DNA from: Cherax quadricarinatus
Taxonomy: Eukaryota > Arthropoda > Malacostraca > Decapoda > Parastacidae
Length of the DNA: 64,000 nt
Reading direction: 5' to 3'
Assembly: GCF_038502225.1 (NCBI RefSeq)
Contig: NC_091353.1
Span: forward strand, 932,312 to 996,311
Part shown: piece after piece, positions 11,831-19,674 of the stretch
Position numbering within the stretch: the first letter of the stretch is position 1
Layout of the letters: each line of letters opens with the position of its first letter
The notes under the pieces: generated by a model
Seen by the model: only the letters and a program-made list of their open reading frames with translations
What the model was told of the DNA's origin: nothing
The model's database searches: none
Translations under genes and position numbers: made by a program

Positions 11831-11950
<120 letters not shown>

Positions 11951-11980
11951 TGCAAAACAACCACTCTGAAAGAATAGAGA

Positions 11981-12021
11981 AATTCCAAGCGCTTTCGTGA
12001 CTACTCACATTATCAAGGAAC
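11981..12021 (-). ncRNA. Hammerhead-like RNA motif, copy 1
   Basis: Read on minus, the order is GUUCC (stem I 5' side), UUGAUAA (core), one extra U, GUGA-GUAG-UCAC (stem II with tetraloop), GAA, AGCGCU (self-complementary stem III), U, GGAAU (stem I 3' side). Stem I pairs over five positions including one G-U. The layout matches a hammerhead ribozyme, except that the core C3 and G8 are U and A, which can still pair, and one base is inserted before stem II. Penelope-like retroelements are known to carry hammerhead ribozymes in their terminal repeats. Activity of this copy is inferred only. Confidence 0.6.
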
Positions 12022-12024
12022 ATA

Positions 12025-12060
12025 GTTCCTTGATAATGTTCCTTGAAAGCGCTTGGAATT
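12025..12060 (+). ncRNA. Hammerhead-like motif with stem II lost
   Basis: On plus the sequence keeps GUUCC, UUGAUAA, then only UGUUCCUU in place of a stem II hairpin, then GAA, AGCGCU, U and GGAAU. Stems I and III and the core match the left arm exactly, so the loss of stem II is a local change. This copy should be inactive. Confidence 0.5.
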
Positions 12061-12123
12061 TCTCTATTCTTTCAGAGTGGTTGTTTTGCATATTCTGAAA
12101 TCACCTGTTTACTGTGATCTTAT

Positions 12124-12126
<3 letters not shown>

Positions 12127-12206
<80 letters not shown>
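12127..12206. repeat. (AT)n microsatellite
   Basis: Uninterrupted TA dinucleotides on the right side of the palindromic element. Confidence 0.95.
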
Positions 12207-12211
<5 letters not shown>

Positions 12212-12502
12212 ATATAGTAATTGGAGATGAACATTGTATCATATTCTGCTGTATCCAGGAGTTTAAACAGTTGATGTCAGCACAAATCATATATTTCGAC
12301 CACTTAATTTAGCGACATCAAAAGTAGCTGACAATTTAGAATCCATCATAGTATTTGTTGACAAACATATTATTTTAGGGAGATAATCCAAGTGTTGCAT
12401 CTGTGTTAATGATGTCATGTATAATTGTCATGTATCCTGTGAAGAACACTAAGTTCTTGAAACTTTAGCAAGTGTTATTCTTACATGAAAACATATTAAC
12501 TC
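12207..12502. other. Unique sequence
   Basis: I see no supported feature here. Confidence 0.4.
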
Positions 12503-12681
12503 TTAAATGGTCCAAACGTATATATACGTTTTTTTTTTAACATCTGAAAGTACGTAAAAAAACGTAGATCTTCTTTTTTGTTTTACATTTGAAAACGTCT
12601 AAAAAAAACTTTTATCTACTTTTTTTTTGTTATATTTGAAAATATAACGAATTTGAACGTCGATCTGCTTGGACCGTTTAA
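12503..12681. mobile_element. MITE-like element with TTAA ends
   Basis: The left end ttaaatggtccaaacg is an imperfect inverted match to the right end cttggaccgtttaa. The interior is AT-rich with acgt/aaaa runs and has no coding capacity. The TTAA at both ends is compatible with a piggyBac-type target site, but TTAA could also be part of the inverted ends. Confidence 0.5.
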
Positions 12682-12726
12682 GGTTAATTCAAGTTATATG
12701 ACGTATCTTATAAAGAATACAATATA

Positions 12727-12932
12727 CAGTGGACCCCCGCATAACGATTACCTCCGAATGCGACCAATTATGTAAGTGTATTTATGTAAGTGCGTTTGTA
12801 CGTGTATGTTTGGGGGTCTGAAATGGACTAATCTACTTCACAATATTTCTTATGGGAACAAATTCGGTCAGTACTGGCACCTGAACATACTTCTGGAGTG
12901 AAAAAATATCGTTAACCGGGGGTCCACTTTTG
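12727..12932. mobile_element. Tc1/mariner- or pogo-like MITE, 206 bp
   Basis: The left end cagtggacccccgcataacg and the right end (inverted: gtggacccccggttaacgat) form about 20-bp terminal inverted repeats. TA dinucleotides flank both sides (12725-12726 and 12933-12934), as expected for the TA target duplication of Tc1/mariner/pogo elements. There is no ORF, so it would depend on a transposase encoded elsewhere. Confidence 0.75.
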
Positions 12933-12934
12933 TA

Positions 12935-13505
12935 AGTTTGGTGGCAACTCTCAGTATTAATGCTTAAGAGAAAACTACAATACAACCTGGTTAAGCACAT
13001 TAAAAATCTCGTTTATTAGCAACACTTTAATGACTACTTCACCTAATATATTTGATTTCTTGATAATTTATAAAGTAATTTTTTTTGTTACCTTACTGAC
13101 GATTATTAGCAAATGTTTCAACATTGTTATTCCTAATCTTATTTAAGTGTGGTCAGTAAGCTATCACAATTAGAAAAATATTAACTTACGTTTATTATCA
13201 AATTCGAAAACAAAATTCTGTCCTCAGCCTAATAATTCTTTACCATGAAATTTTTTTGTTCCGTTTTTTTTAGAGAAAGTTAAGAGCATTCACTATTATT
13301 ATTTAATATTGAGAGTTCCTATGTAAACTTATTTACTTGTTAATAAATAAGCATTTATGAAATCAAATCTAATCAGCAAAAAAATTGTTTTATGAAAGAA
13401 AACATTTGTACGTCTATGAATTTTGTATTAATTATAGAATTTGTTGCATTTGTGTTAGGATTTAAACTAATCAGAGGTTTAACTTGTCAGGGAGTTGAAA
13501 ATAAA
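12935..13505. other. Unique AT-rich sequence
   Basis: I see no supported feature in this AT-rich stretch. Confidence 0.5.
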
Positions 13506-13565
13506 TGGTATAAAATACCGACACAATGGAAACAAACATATATGCAGTTTAATGTGATCCTTTAT

Positions 13566-13604
13566 TGACAACGTTTCGCCCACTCAGTGGGCTTTTTCAA
13601 GTCA
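13566..13604 (-). ncRNA. Hammerhead-like RNA motif, copy 2
   Basis: On minus: UGAC (stem I), UUGAAAA core, extra A, GCCCAC-UGA-GUGGGC (stem II, six perfect pairs), GAA, ACGU (self-complementary stem III), U, GUCA (stem I partner). Core positions 3 and 8 are U and A, a possible substitute for the canonical C-G pair. Four stem I pairs and six stem II pairs are seen directly. Catalysis is an inference. Confidence 0.65.
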
Positions 13605-13740
13605 CAAACAGATCTACCTGGGGTGGAAGGTAAGTGAGTATTTATAGACAGGTTCAGAATTCAGAATTCATAGTCAGGTTCAACATTCTGAACCTGACTA
13701 TAAATACTCACGTACCTTCCACCCCAGGTAGATCTGTTTG

Positions 13741-13779
13741 TGACTTGAAAAAGCCCACTGTGTGGTCGAAACGTTGTCA
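13741..13779 (+). ncRNA. Hammerhead-like RNA motif, copy 3
   Basis: On plus: UGAC, UUGAAAA, A, GCCCAC-UGU-GUGGUC, GAA, ACGU, U, GUCA. One stem II pair is broken (C-U) relative to copy 2, its inverted partner. All other elements are retained. Confidence 0.6.
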
Positions 13780-13822
13780 ATAAAGGATCACATTAAATTG
13801 CATATGTGTTTATGTTTCCATT

Positions 13823-14175
13823 GTCAGGGAGTTACTGGAGACCGAGTCATGTAACCAGAGTAGCGGTGAGATTATTTCTTAAGAAATTTAACATCGGTGA
13901 GTATAATTGCTAAGAAGATTAACACAATTATAAGTTCAGATAAGGTGACCTGACCTCACTTTAAAAAAAAATATTTGCAATTATATTACTCCTCTGTACC
14001 TTTATCTGTGCTAAGGAAGAGTCCAGATTAGCAATAAACATATTTACATTTTAGATTCATGTTAGTTTTGTTAAATGTGATTTCCCAGAGTGATTTTCAA
14101 GTGTGTGTAGAATACTGTTTCAAGCTGGATAAAACAGTTGGTGAAACTAACAATAGGTTGGATAGAGTGTTATGA
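13823..14175. other. Unique sequence
   Basis: I see no supported feature in this stretch. Confidence 0.4.
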
Positions 14176-14179
14176 ATGG

Positions 14180-14705
14180 TTTTCTTGACTCAGTGCAGGA
14201 AGAACGTCAGTTGAGGATGATGAGCATTTGTGTGGTCTATCAACGTCAGAAATAGACACCAGCATTGAAAAGTGAGGAAGGATATTTACAAAGACTGTCG
14301 TTAGAGCATCTAGGAAGTTGCAAGTGCTGTGGAAATTTCTCAAAGGTCGTGTCAAAGCATTTGACTGGAAACTTTGAAACATGAGGCAAGTGGCTGCGAA
14401 ATCTGTGCCGTGCTTGCTGACTCAAGACCAGAAAGACCATAGATTTCTGGCCAAAAACAACTTTGCAGTTGTTCCCCACTCCTCCCTACTCCCCACATCT
14501 TTCCCCTTGTGATGTCTTTCTCTTCCTAAAAATAAAAGTGGCACTCAAGGGACGAAGTTTTAATGACGTGGAGGAGATTTAAGCAGAATCACAGACTGCG
14601 CTAGACGCTGTTAGGAAAAAAAAGTTTCGGAAATTTTTCGAGAAGTGTCAGAGGCTTTAGGATCAGTGAATAGCCTTCCAAGGAGAATATTTCGAGGGTG
14701 ACAGT
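14180..14705 (+). pseudogene. Mariner transposase fossil, catalytic core deleted
   Basis: Across the plus-strand frames the translation gives INVRNRHQH, VRKDIYKDCR, VASAVEISQRSCQSI, NMRQVAAKSVPCLLTQDQKD, then NNFAVVPHSS, LKGRSFNDVEEI, QTALDAVRKKKFRKFFEKCQ and FQGEYFEGDS. These are the N-terminal DNA-binding helices and the C-terminal third of mariner transposases, with the usual VVPHPPYSPDLAPCD-type segment degraded. The part between LLTQDQKDHR and the NNFAVVPH segment is missing. It would contain the first catalytic aspartates, so the copy is an internally deleted fossil with frameshifts. Overlapping minus-strand ORFs are shadows. Confidence 0.8.
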
Positions 14706-14754
14706 TTCAGTTAGGTGATTGGGTAAGTCTATATATTTTTCTTTACAGCGGTCC

Positions 14755-14880
14755 AGGAACTCATTGAATCCACCTAATACATACATAAGCAAGACAAGAC
14801 ACAAGGGGATGGAAAATACTAGCTATAGGTCTTTCGTGCTATCGTAATTGCTTCTTCAAGACCTGTGCATTGTTTCAAGA
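14755..14880 (-). other. Possible further Penelope-like terminal motif, degenerate
   Basis: Read on minus around 14868-14825, aggtc precedes ttgaaga and gacct follows gcacgaaa. The flanking aggtc/gacct pair over five bases and enclose the core-like phrases TTGAAGA and GAAA. No stem III and only a poor stem II can be drawn. It may be a diverged or different relative of the hammerhead-like motif, or a coincidence. Confidence 0.25.
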
Positions 14881-15059
14881 GTTGCAATTGGTAGACTGAG
14901 AGGGAAAATTCTCCGTAGAAGGAAGGCAATGAATCAAACGGTTTCTTCGTATCAAGAAGACTGGCACAACACAGTGAGCCATAGAATTAACAAAGATCCG
15001 TGGAGGCATAATGGGAATGTACCAACACTGTAATAAGGGTGTGAAATTCGGGCTTTATG

Positions 15060-15420
15060 TCACAGCGAAGAGAATGCTGTAGGCAGTGGATATATCACGT
15101 TTGTGTTGTGTCAGTATTATGCAATCCATTCGGTGCATGGATTTCAGAAGCAAGTGAAAGTGTGAGGTTTTCAGAAGTTTTATACAGATGGTGAAGGAAG
15201 GGATGTTGAGGTGGTTTAGGAATTTAGAGATGAAGCAAAATAGAATGTTTAAGAGGCATGTAAATCTGGACTGGAGGGAAAGAGGAGTAAGGTAAGGGTT
15301 GTCCCAAGAACAATTAGAGGGATAGGGGTAAAGCAGATTCTGAGTGGTAGGAACTTGGACATCCAACAGGATTGTGTGAGTGTTTGAGGAGTGAGTGGAG
15401 GCAAGCGGTTTTTATGATTT
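15060..15420 (+). pseudogene. RTE-like LINE reverse-transcriptase C-terminal fossil
   Basis: From about 15185 the plus strand reads MVKEGMLRWFRNLEMKQNRM, FKRHVNLDWRERGV, then QILSGRNLDIQQDCVSV in shifted frames. This parallels the well-known LLRWFGHVxRMDxxRxVKRVY region and the following ESSVEGRRGRGRPRKRW-type segment at the end of endonuclease/reverse-transcriptase proteins. Frameshifts and stops show it is dead. It runs directly into the 3'-UTR fragment at 15421-15560. Confidence 0.65.
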
Positions 15421-15560
15421 GTCGTGCTGTTAGAGTGTGAACGAAATAATGTTAATAAAGGGATTTTGAGGAAACCATTTAGCCGGACTTGAATCCATGA
15501 GGTGGGAAATATTGTGCTGGCACTCTGAAAGAGTCTTGGAGTGTTACAGTTTAGTGTGAA
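15421..15560 (+). mobile_element. RTE-like LINE 3' untranslated region, diverged copy
   Basis: The stretch with gtgctgttagagtgtgaacg and ccggacttgaatccatgagg matches 62823-63090, and the reverse strand of 42965-43237, at many positions. Its position just after an RT C-terminus identifies those otherwise anonymous repeats as 3' ends of this LINE family. Confidence 0.6.
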
Positions 15561-16335
15561 TTCTCTGAACCATATTGGTTACAAAAGAATAAAAATCTGT
15601 CTTATACAGTTTATGTCTGCAGTCACCACCAACTGGAAACTGTTTCCACAGTAGAACGTATCCTCTGATACCATATGCACCTACCCTCTTCATTAATAAA
15701 TCTATATCTTTATACACTATGTTGTATTCTTCATCTCAAATGCCCTATGAAAAACATTAGTAAATTTGACAGTCAACAACTCCCTTTTGTAAAGCCATGT
15801 GTGGATCCATTGATCAAATTATGTCGTATGTAGTAAGCCATCAAAATTTTCGTCCATACATAACCTCTTCATAAAATTCTCTTTGTTTTCAACGAACAGT
15901 TTTGTATTGTGTCAAAAATAGGTGGAGCTGGTATGGTGGTGAAGGACTGGGAGCTGGGGAGTATGGAGGCGGGCAGTCAGGACCAGCTGGGGGAAGCGAC
16001 CACCTGGGGGAAGCGACCAGCTGGGAGAGAACCAAACATTAAACAATGACACAAATGACATCCAACACATGGATTCAATTATTCAGGCGCTGACCTGCTG
16101 CAGCAATCAACTACGCTCAACATGCACGGTATTTTTACCACGGAATTCTATTGGGCGCCCAAAATCAATGACAATCAATGTAGTATAAAAGCTTGTCGAG
16201 GCCGACCCATGAATTTTTATTTCGCTGACGAATAACCAAAGACTCTCCAGCAAGTGTTCGCCACCTCTGTGTTCATGTGTAACACCTGTACCAGTGTAAA
16301 CACCTGGGAGATGAAAGTATGTATACATGACCTGC
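15561..16335. other. Unique sequence
   Basis: No gene is recognised. A small internal duplication (gggggaagcgaccacctggg / ggggaagcgaccagctggga) lies around 15989-16026. Confidence 0.4.
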
Positions 16336-16339
16336 TTGT

Positions 16340-16605
16340 TCACAATACTACTGCTGATGCAATTATTGCTGCTGCTGCTAATTCTGTTATGGATACTGCT
16401 AGTGCTGTTATTGCTGTTGCAGTGAACACTAATACTGTTATGGATACTGCTGTTTCTGTTACTGATGCTGTTACTATTGTTGGTGCTGTTAGTGATGTTA
16501 CTACTGCTGCTGTTGTTACTGATGTTATTACTACTGCTGCTACTGCTACTGTTGTTAGTACTGCTGCTGTTACTGCTACTGCTGTTAGCACTACTGCTGC
16601 TCCAG
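16340..16605. repeat. Imperfect trinucleotide (TGC/TAC)n block
   Basis: Degenerate ctgctgtta, actgctact and similar triplets fill the region, keeping long Ala/Thr/Val-rich frames open on both strands. The amino-acid composition follows the triplets, so I do not call a gene. Confidence 0.75.
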
Positions 16606-17635
16606 TACCGCTAAATTTGGAACTTGGTTTTTCAATCTTCACAGCCACGGTAAATGCTGCGACAAAATCACAGACGCGGGTATTCCAGATTTATCCTTTG
16701 TTTCTGATAAAAAGTCTTTGATTCTTTCTTAGGTGGAATTTATTACAGCTCAGCAAGAATGTTCATGCCGGGAGAAGTGCCGATAAATCAGCCCAGAGTG
16801 GAATTTCATATAATAATTCGTATTAATAACTTTGTAAACACTGGCGATATTTAAGGATACACTGCCAGTTGCATGATCAACAGTGCTTAAATTGTCTCAT
16901 GGAAACGTATAATAAAAGCAAGGGCCATTACTTTATGCGAGGAATTACTTCCCATGTGAGAAATTACTGTAAATCTTCTTACATTTGCAAATTGCTATCT
17001 CAAAGAGGAATAATCAGACGCAATCCATTTTAGATATTGAAATCTGTACTTCTCTATACGAACGTGTTTCTGTTTATATAATTCGTTTTTCATTTCCCCC
17101 TCTCTTCAGAGAGATACACATATACCCTAACCATGATCGATTACGCTTCTAGCTACCCAGATGAGCTGCAACTTAAAAATATTACGTCCACAAATATGGC
17201 TGAAGTTTTATTCTCACTGTTCTGCATGGTACGAATATCTCGTGAAATTCAAAGGGTTGAAATAGCCAAGTTTACATCTGCTCTAAATGATCAAGTGTGT
17301 TAGCTAATAGGTTATAAGCCGCTTCTTTAAGACGCGTTACTTTCCTACTTGTAACAGAAGGATTAAGCGTCAAACTATCCTGAAATAGCTTTAGAAGCAC
17401 TTGTGTAAACTAAATTCATCTGCATGGCATAAATTTCTGTCATGTATACTCTTACCAGTGAGAAGGATCCATGGTTATTCCTTAGGATTCTCACCATTCG
17501 AGCGCTTATATTAACAGAACATGCCCACATATGCAGCACCTGATCCAAATTTATAGTTTCTTGTATTTTAAGAAGTTAGAAATAACACTAGCATGAACTC
17601 TCAGCATCTTTTAGAGTAAGCGTTCAGAGAAAGGG
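16606..17635. other. Unique sequence
   Basis: I see no supported feature in this stretch. Confidence 0.4.
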
Positions 17636-18345
17636 AAAATTTCAGGGGTATTAAGGGCTTTAAGAAGGCAGCAGAAAACTGGCAAAAATTACAGACCAGT
17701 AGCCATAACATTACACATAATGAAAGTCTTGGAAATGGGGATGAGATGACAAGGAAGAAAAACTTTATGGAAAGGCACAAAATGCACAACCTGCACCAAT
17801 ATAATTTTAGAGCGGAAAGATCATTATCTTTCCGCTCTACACTATTGTTACAAAATAATGGACGCTGAGGAAAAGTAAAAAAAAATTGATTTTTCAATTT
17901 TCTGACGAAAAGAGAACAAATAGTGGTATTGAAACCAAATCTAGCTTCAGTAAAGTCAGGAGCTAAGTACCTCAAGAAACCTTTATTCTCATCCTAACAC
18001 ATGGCGATACGAAAATAAGCAGGAAATTCATATCGGAAGACGACACAGAGAAACTGCAAGAGATTATCAACAGTTTTCCAGTTGTAGAGAATAACGTGAT
18101 GTTCAGTGGTGACGAATTCTAAGTGTTCATATATAGTAAAAACTATAGAAAGGAAAAAGAGACACCATGTTCAAGATATTGAATATGGAGAATATAGCTA
18201 AAGTTCGGAAAAAGGAGGAGGTGGACAACAAGAACTTCGAGTACTGTTGTGTTAGCACTCTAGGAAGGAGATTTAATAAAGCTGGAAGTACAGAGATTCT
18301 TCACTGCCTACAGAGACCAAATAAAACATTTGAACTACTGAGATG
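17636..18345 (+). pseudogene. LINE reverse-transcriptase fossil (fingers/palm to connection)
   Basis: Plus-strand frames read AENWQKLQTSSHNI-like residues and FMERHKMHNLHQYNFRAERS, matching the HxFxxxRSC-type motif of LINE RT. After a gap, VPQETFILILTHGD (the VPQG motif region), ISRKFISEDDTEKLQEIINS and NVMFSGDEF follow. In intact elements these surround the FADDTxI catalytic box. Here the FADD segment is missing between HGD and ISRK. A 13-bp perfect inverted repeat (17809-17821 / 17826-17838) interrupts the motif. The copy is dead. Confidence 0.8.
17809..17838. repeat. 13-bp perfect inverted repeat
   Basis: The arms agagcggaaagat and atctttccgctct flank a 4-nt loop inside the LINE RT fossil. 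The second arm looks like a templated inverted copy replacing RT sequence, a common replication-slippage product. Confidence 0.8.
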
Positions 18346-18560
18346 GCATCAGAGATCTGAATACATGGGTGTGTTGGGAGGGGGCGGGGGGGGGGGGGAC
18401 GGAACTCGATGAGCAGCCGCCTCTACGTGGGGAATTTTAGGTATTTTGACTGACTGTAGGTAGATAGTATGCCACTGTCTGGTGAAACATTTGCAGGATG
18501 AAGAAATCCGAGTGTTAGGAAAGTGTCTCGTTTATCAACTTATCTGTTTTGTAAATCATT
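18346..18560. other. G-run and unique spacer
   Basis: A G-rich run (gggagggggcgggggg and longer) lies at 18376-18399. It has several G-tracts of at least three and could form a G-quadruplex on plus. The rest is unremarkable. Confidence 0.5.
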
Positions 18561-18561
18561 T

Positions 18562-18563
<2 letters not shown>

Positions 18564-18596
<33 letters not shown>

Positions 18597-18745
18597 AAGT
18601 GATGTAGTGTAGGCAGGAACCATACATAGTTTTAAGTCGAGGTATGATAAGGCTCATGGAGCAGGGAGAGGGAGGACCCAGTAGCGGTCCCTGAAGAGGC
18701 CGTGAAGAGACCCCTGCAACCACAATTAGGTGAGTACACACATAC
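18564..18745 (+). mobile_element. LINE 3' end with (AC)n microsatellites
   Basis: (AC)n at 18565-18595 precedes gtagtgtaggcaggaaccat, cgaggtatgataaggctcat and cctgcaaccacaattaggtg. This is the nucleotide counterpart of the C-terminal and 3'-UTR part seen at 30240-30400. It ends in gtgagtacacac and flows into the CA/TA/TG tract. Confidence 0.75.
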
Positions 18746-18940
<195 letters not shown>

Positions 18941-19127
18941 TATGTCGTTCTGAATAGGTAAAACTTGCTATTTTGGCTTAGATAGCAATGATTTTCTTGC
19001 TGAATATGGCAAGCGAGAAATTGTGTATGCAAAAATTTCGCGAAAATCATTCTGAACCTAACGAAAAAAATATATTTTGTGTTTATTTATTATTAAATTA
19101 CTGTAAACTTATCTAAAATATATTTAG
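18941..19127. mobile_element. Truncated TIR element in a TA repeat
   Basis: It begins tatgtcgttctgaata within TA repeats and continues with gcttagatagcaatgatttt and cattctgaacctaacgaaaa. This matches the first half of the complete element at 25016-25410. The right half is replaced at about 19127 by a Penelope-like terminal repeat. Confidence 0.7.
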
Positions 19128-19260
19128 GTAAACGACACAAGTGCAACTAATTTGACATTTTATTGTGGCAACGTTTCGCTCTCCATGAGCTTTGTCAAGC
19201 CGTTACAAACAGTACACGAACGAACGAACGAACAAGTTCAGGTAAGATCCCAATGAGATG
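19128..19260 (-). mobile_element. Penelope-like terminal repeat
   Basis: Read on minus it contains gcttgacaaagctc, gagagcgaaacgttgcc and aaattagttgcacttgtgtc, with a hammerhead-like motif at 19201-19167. It lies 3' of the gag-like ORF on the same strand. A short (cgaa)n run occurs at 19216-19230. Confidence 0.6.
19167..19201 (-). ncRNA. Hammerhead-like RNA motif, copy 4
   Basis: On minus: GGC (stem I), UUGACAA core, extra A, GCUC-AUGGA-GAGC (stem II), GAA, ACGU, U, GCC (stem I partner). Stem I and stem II both differ in sequence from copies 2 and 3 yet remain paired. Core positions 3 and 8 are U and A. Confidence 0.6.
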
Positions 19261-19263
19261 AGC

Positions 19264-19515
19264 GGGGAAGACGGGACAGGCGAAGAACAGTGCTGGAGAG
19301 GAGTGTTCTTAGTTGTAGAAATAGAGCCAGAGCTTAACCCAGCAGCTAAGTTGATCGTGGGACAGACATTGACAACACACATAGCAGGCTCTTCTGTTGG
19401 GACTCCGGTGGTGAGTGGGGAAGTGTGGGCAGACGAAGAATAGTCGGTGAGAGGAAGGTCTTGAGTTGTAGATGAAAGAGCCAGGGCTAAACCCAGCTGC
19501 GTGGCACTGCGAGGC
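19264..19515 (-). repeat. Two-copy degenerate direct repeat, about 154 bp
   Basis: Segments starting at 19264 and 19418 align through gaagaacag/gaagaatag, ttagttgtag/tgagttgtag and agagccag(a/g)gct(t/a)aacccag. They lie between the gag-like ORF and the Penelope-like terminal repeat, and are probably part of an element 3' region. Confidence 0.6.
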
Positions 19516-19674
19516 AGTGTAGAGAGGGCATGTTGAGGGCATAGAGGAGAGAGCAGACTGTAGACAGTGCTCGCTGGCTGATATGCTTCAGGCTGAAGTG
19601 AAGAGCTGGTTTGGCTGGGCGTCAGGAGTCGGGAGGCTCAGGTTGTGTGTTGCGGAAGTGTGTTGTGTGTTTGG

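Larger units (their letters stand above)
11951..12087. mobile_element. Palindromic pair of Penelope-like terminal repeats
   Basis: Two inverted arms share caaaacaaccactctgaaag, agagaaattccaagcgcttt and the tcaaggaac segment. They run 11951-12021 on one strand and 12025-12087 on the other, with only a few bases between. The left arm, read on minus, contains a complete hammerhead-like motif (11981-12021). In the right arm stem II has been lost. The palindrome sits between two TA-rich tracts. Confidence 0.7.
13506..13822. mobile_element. Inverted pair of Penelope-like terminal repeats
   Basis: Two arms of about 130 bp (roughly 13528-13665 and 13683-13820) are inverted copies. They share ggatcacattaaa, the gttgtcaataaagga segment, aggtagatctgtttgtgact and aacctgactataaatactca. 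Each arm holds a hammerhead-like motif, pointing outwards on opposite strands. The left flank has a palindromic ggtataaaatacc followed by gaca (13507-13523), also present beside the copy at 22141. No coding remnant lies between the arms. Confidence 0.7.

Noticed and set aside
16254..16721. 155-codon Ala/Thr/Val-rich ORF
   Set aside because: Its middle is a degenerate triplet repeat, and an equally long ORF exists on the opposite strand.
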